This document shows, in pieces, positions 1 to 6,890 of a stretch of 43,919 nt of DNA (positions within the stretch are counted from its first letter, which is position 1; each line of letters starts with the position of its first letter). The DNA is from G020353115 sp964389685 (GTDB taxonomy: Bacteria; Bacteroidota; Bacteroidia; Bacteroidales; VadinHA17), in contig CAYMFM010000029.1 in the NCBI GenBank assembly GCA_964389685.1, positions 1-43,919 of the forward strand, in the 5' to 3' direction. The position numbers and the translations under genes are program-made. The notes beneath the pieces are model-generated. The model ran no database searches and was not told where the DNA came from. It was given only the letters and a program-made list of their open reading frames with translations.

Positions 1-366
1 AAGGGTTATTTCACAGGGTCACCCCTGGCTATTATATTACGCCCCGTTGGGACTTGTAATGATATATTCGTCAGACGACTGGAGTTCGTCAGACGAATTC
101 TTTGCATAGCCAGTACTCGTACCACGAACTGCAATCCCACAAACCATCGCTCAGTCGTAGTACGAGAATCACTGGAAATACTTCCATGGACCGCAACGCA
201 CCAGGCGATGTTAAACACGTTATTTTATCCTCCAGGCAGATGAGATGGGTACGAACGGTTTCTCGTCGCTCCACTGCAGCTGGGGCGACGAGTTATCAAA
301 ACGGTAATCGGTAGCGTCAGGATCTGTCAGATCTGAAGTGGTACTACGTTTAAATTGAATCCCTCT
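1..366. repeat. Repeat-rich non-coding segment with hairpins
   Basis: No gene is supported here. The stretch contains an imperfect hairpin around 36-70 (ATTACGCCCC pairing loosely with GGGACTTGTAAT) and two copies of TTCGTCAGACGA near 67 and 93. Two diverged blocks recur elsewhere: 174-203 matches 8900-8929 at 26 of 30 positions, and 114-132 matches 41722-41740 with only transitions. Short reading frames here have no recognisable protein character. I read it as decayed dispersed-repeat DNA. Confidence 0.5.
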
Positions 367-1179
367 TTATCCTTTGAGTTTTTTCAGAAAAAGAAAGAGG
401 ATCACCGAACTCAGCAGGGCAAGGATGAGAAACACACCGGCGATCGAAGATTCTTCACTGATCCCTTTGATCTTCAGCATGATCACCATGGCAGCCAGGG
501 CAATGGCGAGGATGATGATGAATACAAGACCGGTCAGCGACAGGATGTACCCGAGGCTTTTTCGCTTCATTAGAAGGATTGCTGAAAGGATGAGCCCGGG
601 CAGGGCAAAAGCCAGGTCGATCACGTGCACGGGATTGACCAGCAGGTTGTAATCGGAAACACTTTCGGGTATGTGGTTATGGATCACCGCGGGAATGATC
701 TCCTTCAGCCAGAGCAGGTAGAACAGAATGGAAACGAGGATAAGGGATATCCCGGTCAGCCGTACTGGGGTGCGCTCTTCAAACCAGGAGGCAACATCCA
801 TTCCCATCAGTTCATGGATCATGATGATGAACAGGTAGGTTGAAAGCCCCAGAGTGGAACAATAGAGCAGAAAGAGGGAATTAAAGTGTATGCCGAGGCT
901 GTAGATGATAAACGAGTAGAGGATATAAAAGAGCGTACCGGTGAACAGGAACATCGCTGCCCGGTTCTGTTTGCGCACAAGGACCAGCAGGATGATCAGC
1001 AGAGGAACAACCAGGAAAAGGTCAACCAGGTCCTGCCCGATGCCCTGGGTTGCAAGTGAAGGGACCTCCCGCTCGTAAGTAACCGGGAGAAATGCACCAC
1101 AGAAAGAGACAATGGCGAGCGTCACTGCCAGTAAGACGGAGAGGAGGGTAATGGTTGACAGCTGTTTCTTCGTTATCAT
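367..1179 (-). CDS. Polytopic integral membrane protein of unknown function
   Basis: The product is about 270 residues with roughly eight hydrophobic helices (near 7-30, 50-68, 75-93, 100-122, 140-158, 186-204, 210-236 and 246-266) and a lysine-rich C-terminus, so it should sit in the inner membrane. I do not recognise the family and see no catalytic motif. The open frame extends upstream to 1317, but that extension is Arg/Trp-rich and overlaps the preceding gene. The ATG at 1179 starts a clean MITKKQ membrane protein, so I chose it. It lies 31 bases after the stop of the exported-protein gene on the same strand, so the two are probably co-transcribed. A role beside that protein in envelope function is inference only. 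Confidence 0.75.
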   Translation of the reverse strand: MITKKQLSTITLLSVLLAVTLAIVSFCGAFLPVTYEREVPSLATQGIGQDLVDLFLVVPLLIILLVLVRKQNRAAMFLFTGTLFYILYSFIIYSLGIHFNSLFLLYCSTLGLSTYLFIIMIHELMGMDVASWFEERTPVRLTGISLILVSILFYLLWLKEIIPAVIHNHIPESVSDYNLLVNPVHVIDLAFALPGLILSAILLMKRKSLGYILSLTGLVFIIILAIALAAMVIMLKIKGISEESSIAGVFLILALLSSVILFLFLKKLKG

Positions 1180-1210
1180 AGGATTTATGTTTTTTGTGTG
1201 AATATGGGAT

Positions 1211-2341
1211 CTATTTTTCCTTTCGCTGCTGCAGGAACTCCTCCAGCACCTTCTCCAGGTCAAGCGGTCCGTCAGCGGTATCCAGGTAGATCTTTCCGTT
1301 CTCCTCGGTAAATCCATATGCCCCGTAAATTATCCCGAGAATGGGATCGTCGATCATGCAGAGGTACCTTACGGAATAGAGCGTTGAGTACTCCTCCACC
1401 CGTCCGGCTCCATCCTGCGTATAGAGGTAATCGATCTGTGCCCACTCTTTGTCGGGGCTGACATCCATCAGCGTGATGTCCATGTATTCCCCTTCATCCA
1501 GGTTCCGAGCCTTTTCCAGTGCATTGCCATCCGCCAGGACAATGCCCGAACGCTTATCGGTGTTCACGTAGATCATCGCCTCCTCCATATCTTCCCATAC
1601 TTCGGTGATCCGTTCGTCCGGGGGAATGACATCGATCGTTTTTCCCGGGGAGGTGAACCAGATATCCGATATGCAGGTATCATCCCACTGGCTTCCCTTG
1701 TACACATCCAGGATCTCGATCCGCACGAAGAACTGAAAAGAGGGTTCGGTGGAGCAGGTGGGACAGTCTTCCTTCAATTTTTCCAATCTAGCTTTATGCT
1801 CTTCCATGAACTGTTTCTTGCTCATTTCAGCAAATTCGTTAACCCTGGTCTGCTCAAAGGGCATGTCGATCGCCTGTGATCCATCCCGGTCTTCCAGTCC
1901 GATCACCTCTTCGGTGTCGAATTGCCGGAGATAATAATACATACCGATTTCGGTAACATCCCCGGGGATCATGAAGCCGGCAAAGAGGGATACCCGGATG
2001 GTTTTTACCCGGTTGTTTTTGATGAATACATCATCGTTTTTCTGGTAGCCATTGAAGATGACCATCTGTTCGGGGAATTCCTCACCGATAGCCAGGTAAA
2101 CATACTCACCTATACCAGATCCATCTACCCCTTCAACCCAGGCGGTGTATTTGCTTTTATCGAAAAGGTTATGTCCACCGTAATTTCCCAGTCCCTCAAA
2201 CGGATCAACGGCATCCAGTTCGGAGCTTGTCATATGGGGTGTGCCCATCGCATCACTGAAAAACAGCCTTTCCCATTCGGGTTGCTGTGCTGAACATTGT
2301 GTAAATAAGATTGCAAGCATGAGAAAAGTAATGTTTTTCAT
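1211..2341 (-). CDS. Exported protein with probable NADase-type glycan-binding (discoidin-like) domain
   Basis: A 376-residue protein with an N-terminal signal sequence (MKNITFLMLAILFTQCSAQ). Export is likely, and a lipid anchor at Cys16 is possible although the lipobox is imperfect. Residues about 50-125 contain NLFDKSKYTAWVEG followed by GIGEYVYLAIG. This pattern, with a Trp and a G-x-GIGE segment, is what I associate with the NADase-type glycan-binding domain, a beta-sandwich related to F5/8C modules. The rest, ending in a Lys/Glu-rich tail, has no recognised fold. A membrane-protein gene follows 31 bases downstream. Domain assignment is from memory of the family pattern and needs a profile search. 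Surface glycan binding would be inference. Confidence 0.75.
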   Translation of the reverse strand: MKNITFLMLAILFTQCSAQQPEWERLFFSDAMGTPHMTSSELDAVDPFEGLGNYGGHNLFDKSKYTAWVEGVDGSGIGEYVYLAIGEEFPEQMVIFNGYQKNDDVFIKNNRVKTIRVSLFAGFMIPGDVTEIGMYYYLRQFDTEEVIGLEDRDGSQAIDMPFEQTRVNEFAEMSKKQFMEEHKARLEKLKEDCPTCSTEPSFQFFVRIEILDVYKGSQWDDTCISDIWFTSPGKTIDVIPPDERITEVWEDMEEAMIYVNTDKRSGIVLADGNALEKARNLDEGEYMDITLMDVSPDKEWAQIDYLYTQDGAGRVEEYSTLYSVRYLCMIDDPILGIIYGAYGFTEENGKIYLDTADGPLDLEKVLEEFLQQRKEK

Positions 2342-2422
2342 GACGCATTCAGTTTAGCAACGGAATGATTGGACTTGAAATTTCTCCCTTAAAAATAGCG
2401 AAAGAATCGGAAAATCGGAAAA

Positions 2423-3139
2423 CTACATCCTGCCCAGTGATTTGAATATTGCGAGTATCAGGAGAGCAATCAAAAAAAGAATCAATACGATGGCAATCCA
2501 GCGGTATTTTTTCCTTTTCTGTTCAAGCTGCTGGCTGCCCTCGAGGAAACTGTTCTGAAGGTCATTCAGGAAAATTTTCAGAGGTCGTGTGGAGATGTAA
2601 CCGGATAACTTCATTACACCGTAAGTGAATACAAGGACTGCAATGCTGATTTCCGTAAAAAACAGGGGATTGTTGATCCGGTAAGATCCATCCTGGTTAT
2701 CGACCAGTGTGGTAAGAGCAAAAATCAGGATAAGGAATGAGAAAGAGAAGATAACCATCAATGTTTCATAATGGACCCGGATAAATTTCAGTTTTTCCTT
2801 CAGGAGATGCACCAGGTTTTCAGCATAATTGTTGATCGCCCTGAACTTCAGGAAGGAGAAGTAGCCAAACACCAGGAATCCGGTGGAGAGGATCAGCATC
2901 GGGATGAGTGCCGAGAGCATGGTAGGATTCGATTTGTATCCAATGATGTCTGCTGTTAACAACCCAATGTTTGCAATTTGAACCAGGCAATAATAAACCA
3001 GGTTTAATAAAAACGGTACGGATGATTTTTTAACCCGCGGTTTGAGGTATTGTTCAATCATATTCTTTGAAAGTTTTTGGTCTGAAAACAATTTTTTGTT
3101 TCCTTCTTCCCAGGTTTGTATGAGACCATTATTTTCCAT
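2423..3139 (-). CDS. Five-helix membrane protein coupled to an ECF sigma factor
   Basis: A 238-residue protein with a soluble N-terminal segment of about 40 residues and five predicted transmembrane helices near 43-65, 75-95, 124-145, 158-178 and 212-233. Its ATG shares one base with the stop codon of the sigma factor gene (TAATG), a classic arrangement for translational coupling. ECF sigma factors are commonly co-encoded with their membrane anti-sigma partner, so this protein is a candidate anti-sigma factor with the N-terminal segment as the sigma-binding part. I see no ZAS zinc motif or FecR-like periplasmic domain, so the assignment rests on gene position alone. Confidence 0.75.
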   Translation of the reverse strand: MENNGLIQTWEEGNKKLFSDQKLSKNMIEQYLKPRVKKSSVPFLLNLVYYCLVQIANIGLLTADIIGYKSNPTMLSALIPMLILSTGFLVFGYFSFLKFRAINNYAENLVHLLKEKLKFIRVHYETLMVIFSFSFLILIFALTTLVDNQDGSYRINNPLFFTEISIAVLVFTYGVMKLSGYISTRPLKIFLNDLQNSFLEGSQQLEQKRKKYRWIAIVLILFLIALLILAIFKSLGRM

Positions 3140-3648
3140 TATCTGCTTTTTTGGGGTTGTCCCAGGATCTTTCTTAATTTTTCTTTACTCCGCACGAGGA
3201 TGACACTGACATTTTTTTCGGTTAATCCTGTAATTTCAGCAATCTCGCGGTAGGGGCATTTCTCAAGGTAGAGAAAGAGGACCGCTTTTTCCACCTGGTT
3301 CAGTTGATGAATGGCGCTGTAAAGTTGCTTTATCTTCTGTTCGATCTCTTGTTCTTCATTCAGATCCTCAATCTCTGAATGGTTTTCAAGCAATTTCGTC
3401 TGTTCCACCCTGTTTCTTCTCCGCAACCCGATCAGTGCAGTGTTCAGCGACACCTTGTACATCCAGGTCTGAACCTTCGCTTCCTGCCGGAAGGAGGGGA
3501 ATGATTTCCACAACTGGAAGATGATCTCCTGTTTCAGATCTTCCCTGTCGGGGACGGTATCGGCATAGATGTTACATATTTTGTGTATGACATTCTCATG
3601 CCGGTTGATCAGGTGAACAAATTCCTCTTTGCGAAAATCTCCTTTCAT
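3139..3648 (-). CDS. RNA polymerase sigma factor, ECF family
   Basis: A 169-residue protein with the two-domain layout of ECF sigma factors. Region 2 is seen at about residues 10-75, with DREDLKQEIIFQLWKSF and the promoter-melting segment QTWMYKVSLNTAL. Region 4 lies at about 105-162, with the helix-turn-helix CPYREIAEITGLTEKNVSV followed by RSKEKLRKIL. It binds core RNA polymerase and directs it to a dedicated set of promoters. It is translationally coupled to the downstream membrane protein, which may hold it inactive. Divergently, 143 bases away, begins a DUF1080 lipoprotein, a possible target, but no promoter consensus can be assigned. Confidence 0.93.
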   Translation of the reverse strand: MKGDFRKEEFVHLINRHENVIHKICNIYADTVPDREDLKQEIIFQLWKSFPSFRQEAKVQTWMYKVSLNTALIGLRRRNRVEQTKLLENHSEIEDLNEEQEIEQKIKQLYSAIHQLNQVEKAVLFLYLEKCPYREIAEITGLTEKNVSVILVRSKEKLRKILGQPQKSR

Positions 3649-3791
3649 ACGTGCCGGAACTTACTTCATTAGTTACAAAATGGTAAAAAAACTACAGACA
3701 GAAGGTAATAATTTCGTCAAAAAATTGAGAATTCGACAAACCAAAGCAGGTCCGTTTACGTAAGTTTTACTGTTAATGAAAAAGAAATCCG

Positions 3792-4487
3792 ATGAAACTC
3801 AGAAATGGTTTACGACTTTTATCCATATTCCCGTTGTTCATCATGGGTTGTTCGGGAAGGATGGAGGTCCCCCCGCGGAGTCATCCGGTCAGTGAAACCT
3901 GGAACGATCTTTTTTCCGACGATTTGTCGAATGCTCTTTACCAGAAAGGAAGCTGGAGCTTTGTGAACGGAATCCTGATACCCAGCGAAGACACGGAAAT
4001 ATGGAGCAATGTTTCGTATGATAATTTTATTCTGGATCTTGAATTTAACCTGGATAGCGGTGCTAATAGCGGGGTTGTGGTCTATTGCAGTCATATTGAT
4101 GATTGGATTCCGAATTCAGTCGAAATACAGATTGCGGATGATTCGTTCAGAGAGGCGAGCACCTCTCCTGGAAAAGATTGGTGTGGAGCCATTTACGGTC
4201 ACATGGCGCCAACCAGGAAAATGGTCAGGGAACCGGGCAGATGGAACCGGATCACCATTACCTGTTTGGAGCATTCGATTTTTGTTTTACTGAACGGGGA
4301 GGAGGTTGTCCGGCTGGATATGCGGTTATATACAAGCGGAAGAACCAACCCCGATGGTTCTGAAATTCCTTCCTGGCTCAGCAAGTCCCTTGCAGAACTC
4401 CCAACCAGGGGTCATATCGGCTTCCAGGGATTGCATGGTGGAGTACCGGTCCGGTTTAAAAACATCAAGATCCTGGAGCTGGATTGA
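3792..4487 (+). CDS. DUF1080 / 3-keto-disaccharide hydrolase family lipoprotein
   Basis: A 231-residue protein with an N-terminal signal ending in the lipobox FIMGC (Cys20), so probably an outer-membrane lipoprotein. Residues about 36-230 show the concanavalin-like DUF1080 pattern: a W-x-FVNGIL strand, then YDNFILDLEFNLDSGANSGV, a SVEIQI strand, GRWNRITI, FVLLNGEEVVRLD and a closing GHIGFQGLHGG-VRFKNIKI. Members of this family include enzymes acting on 3-keto-disaccharides and many uncharacterised carbohydrate-binding proteins. Hydrolase activity cannot be assumed. It is monocistronic and divergent from an ECF sigma operon, with 143 bases between the two starts. Confidence 0.88.
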   Translation: MKLRNGLRLLSIFPLFIMGCSGRMEVPPRSHPVSETWNDLFSDDLSNALYQKGSWSFVNGILIPSEDTEIWSNVSYDNFILDLEFNLDSGANSGVVVYCSHIDDWIPNSVEIQIADDSFREASTSPGKDWCGAIYGHMAPTRKMVREPGRWNRITITCLEHSIFVLLNGEEVVRLDMRLYTSGRTNPDGSEIPSWLSKSLAELPTRGHIGFQGLHGGVPVRFKNIKILELD

Positions 4488-5525
4488 CCGGAAACCTGTC
4501 AACTTTTAACTATCCCAAAAGAGACAAGGTCTGTTTATTAAAAGGATAATAACTCTTATGAACGTTCGGTAAATCTTCGGTCCATGTAACAATTTCCTAT
4601 TGCATAACATCGCAGTTGGCCCGGATTTCAATCAGGTTCAATGTACCCAGGGCTAATCATGCCCTGTGAAGTACTGCCTTGCAGTTAAAGCTTTGCTTTC
4701 ATTTAACAGGGCAAGAACGCCCTGGGCTGCTATATGACGCTCCTGCCTCCGTGTAATACTTCACAATTTCGGTAACAAAATAGCATATAATCATATGATG
4801 GGAGATATTATTCCAGATTCTTCTGTCGAATATAGTTCTTTGCCATAATGATTTACCCCGGCAGGGGTAGAATAATGAATAACCACCGGTGCGAACCGGT
4901 GGTACTAAGTAACCGATTATTTTCAACCCTGAAGGGGTTGAATTGGAAGCATCAACTCTTTAATATTCAACCCCATTCAGGGTTGAGTTATATTCTCATC
5001 TTAAGTACCCGGCACTACGCCCTGACTGATTCGTCAGGGCTTGTACCGGGCTATTTATTATTGAATCCCGCTGGGATTCTCTTCAAGGGCTACTCCAGAA
5101 TATTTAAAAATATAACCTTATATCTTGTCATAGACCTGCCGAAATACAGGAAAAAACCGTTACCTAAATACTGAAGAAATACACTCCGGCAGGCAGGTCC
5201 GTTGGAGCTAAGTCGGTCTTATCCTGGCTCCTGTTTAAGTATATATTCTGCTCATTTTATCACTCAAGGATCTCATTCTTCTCTTCAAAACTTAGACTTT
5301 AGTGCTTTGGCTGTTCTTACACTTCAATCGTAATACTGATCGAGAATTTTAATTTTTAGAACAGTTGATATTCCATCCGGTTAACTTATTAACTTATCAC
5401 ATAGTGATGCCTATGGCATAACATTTAACTTATATCTCCCCGCAGGAGTAGGATTAGCAAACTTTGGCAAAGAATTTGCATTGATGTAATTGAAGAGATA
5501 AAACGAAGTATAAACTGTGGAAATC
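4488..5525. repeat. One-kilobase intergenic field of small palindromes (REP-like cluster)
   Basis: No gene is supported. Perfect or near-perfect hairpins follow one another: CAGGGC/GCCCTG at 4648-4666 and again at 4707-4724; CCCC/GGGG near 4856-4867; ACCACCGGT-GCGA-ACCGGTGGT at 4882-4903; TTCAACCC/GGGTTGAA at 4922-4942; TTCAACCC/GGGTTGA at 4966-4986; a nested GCCCTGAC/GTCAGGGC hairpin inside an outer GTACCCGG...ACCGGGC stem at about 5004-5051; and GAATCCC-GCT-GGGATTC at 5063-5079. A GACCTGCCG (5133-5141) and CGGCAGGCAGGTC (5187-5199) pair follows. No transposase gene is present. The leader of the next gene must lie in 5200-5525. Confidence 0.7.
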
Positions 5526-6587
5526 ATGAAAAAATTTGTTATCATAATCCTTATAGCAATGCTTGCTGCATCCATGGGTGTAGAGGCACAGCGAAGGTCC
5601 GGATCGAAGAGCAGCAAATCCAAAACCACTTCAGTCCGGAGCAGCAGTTCCAGGAAAAGTTCATCCACTGTGAAAAAGGCGGTCAGGAGCACATCAACTG
5701 CGAAACGATCCACTTCACCTGTTCGGCCTTCTTCACGGAGCTCTTCTACGAAATCGAGGGCGGTAGTTTCCACTCCCCGGAGTTCTTCATCCCGTTCAAG
5801 TGCGGTTGTCAGGACCGCTCCCAGGGGTTCTTCATCCAGTTCCAGGACCGTTGTAAGAACTAACCCGGGAAACAGCAATTCAAGATCGAGTACGGTGACA
5901 CAATCAACATCGCGCAATAATGTGGTACCTAACAGGAGTGCTACGACACGGGAGTCAGCGGTTCGCACCAATCCTTCCTCCCAGGTGAGGAGTACCCCTC
6001 AGCAACGTTCGCCTTCACAAAAGTCGGTAAACTACGGTTCCCGCAATTGGGGAAGTTCGATGGCACACAACAGGCCTGGGATCTACCGGTCGACCCGCAG
6101 GTTTGTCCGGGAGCGCCCGATCCTTCACAGTTACAGGATGGCTCCCCATCCAAGGGATTACCGTGCACGGTACTTTCCTTACAGGCGACCCGCATACATT
6201 CACATTTACTGGTCATACCCGGTTTTCCGCTACTATTGCCGCCTCTACCCGGTGATCAGTTACTGGACCTATTATGCGGATTACTCCATCACCACCATCT
6301 CCGCCTACGATGCCCTGTTCCATATCGGTGAGATAAGAAAGATTTACGGTAAGGTTTCGGAAGTGTATTACGCCATGGAAACCGATGAATATTTCCTCTA
6401 CTTCGGAGCCTTTTACCCGCACCACGACTTTACGGTAGTGATTCCAGGAGATATCGCACGCCGGTATTCACGACATCCTGAATTCTATTTCCAGGATGAG
6501 CACATTGAGGTAACAGGTCTCATTACCGAATACGAGGATAAGCCGGAAATTGTGGTGAAAGATAAGGATCAGCTTCGAAGATACTGA
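5526..6587 (+). CDS. Secreted Ser/Arg-rich protein with C-terminal OB-fold-like domain
   Basis: A 353-residue protein starting at ATG 5526; an in-frame GTG lies nine bases earlier. A signal peptide (MKKFVIIILIAMLAAS through VEAQ) implies export. Residues about 22-185 are low complexity, dominated by Ser, Arg, Thr and Lys, with a loose repeat of about 15 residues (AVVSTPRSS, AVVRTAPRG, TVVRTNPGN). A Tyr/Pro/Arg-rich aromatic stretch (HIYWSYPVFRYYCRLYP) follows. The last 85 residues read KIYGKVSEVYYAMETDEYFLY, then FTVVIPGD, then IEVTGLITEYEDKPEIVV, a pattern like OB-fold nucleic-acid or ligand binding domains. The net charge should be strongly basic. Function is unknown; a wall, DNA or polysaccharide contact role is inference. 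A strong terminator follows. Confidence 0.85.
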   Translation: MKKFVIIILIAMLAASMGVEAQRRSGSKSSKSKTTSVRSSSSRKSSSTVKKAVRSTSTAKRSTSPVRPSSRSSSTKSRAVVSTPRSSSSRSSAVVRTAPRGSSSSSRTVVRTNPGNSNSRSSTVTQSTSRNNVVPNRSATTRESAVRTNPSSQVRSTPQQRSPSQKSVNYGSRNWGSSMAHNRPGIYRSTRRFVRERPILHSYRMAPHPRDYRARYFPYRRPAYIHIYWSYPVFRYYCRLYPVISYWTYYADYSITTISAYDALFHIGEIRKIYGKVSEVYYAMETDEYFLYFGAFYPHHDFTVVIPGDIARRYSRHPEFYFQDEHIEVTGLITEYEDKPEIVVKDKDQLRRY

Positions 6588-6652
6588 CACATTTGAGGAT
6601 ACATAGCTTGAGTTCAACGCTATGGTTTAGGTTAATTTTTAGGGTTAGTTAG

Positions 6653-6685
6653 AGAGCCACCTGCATTCGCGGGTGGCTCTTTTTA
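6653..6685 (+). terminator. Rho-independent terminator of the Ser/Arg-rich protein gene
   Basis: AGAGCCACC (6653-6661) pairs with GGTGGCTCT (6672-6680), closing a loop of about ten bases, followed by a T run. It lies 65 bases after the stop codon of the gene ending at 6587. Confidence 0.85.
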
Positions 6686-6689
6686 CGAA

Positions 6690-6808
6690 TGGTGGTTGAT
6701 GACAAAATACGATGGTTACACAATGTCCACACGATTGTCACGCAATGGTCAGACGATGGTGATGCAATCATACAATGGTAACTCAATAGTAACTCAATAG
6801 TAATTCGT
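6690..6808. repeat. Degenerate 11-bp repeat array
   Basis: Diverged units about 11 bases long follow one another, of the type ACGATGGTTAC, ACAATGTCCAC, ACGATTGTCAC, GCAATGGTCAG, ACGATGGTGAT, TCAATAGTAAC. Read on the minus strand they become TGACCATTGCG, TGACAATCGTG and TAACCATCGTA, the same family as the well-preserved array at 35344-35491 but in the opposite orientation. No coding potential is apparent. Confidence 0.65.
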
Positions 6809-6819
6809 AATTAGTTTGC

Positions 6820-6854
6820 AATCCGCAATCCGCAATCCGAAATCCGAAATCAGC
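6820..6854. repeat. 7-bp tandem repeat AATCCGC/AATCCGA
   Basis: Five consecutive 7-base units (AATCCGC twice, AATCCGA twice, then AATCAGC) run from 6820 to 6854, followed by AAATCC and a pyrimidine-rich stretch up to the stop codon of the convergent esterase gene. Simple-sequence DNA with no evident gene. Confidence 0.75.
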
Positions 6855-6890
6855 AAATCCTTCAACCTTCATCCATCATCTATCATCCTT

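Noticed and set aside
1180..1317. N-terminal extension of the membrane protein up to 1317
   Set aside because: The extension is Arg/Trp-rich, overlaps the preceding gene by over 100 bases and would spoil the first transmembrane helix context; ATG 1179 is preferred.
5411..5971. A 186-codon open frame on the minus strand
   Set aside because: It is antisense to the Ser/Arg-rich repeat of the gene at 5526-6587; its Leu/Glu/Val-rich composition is what the complement of Ser/Arg codons gives.
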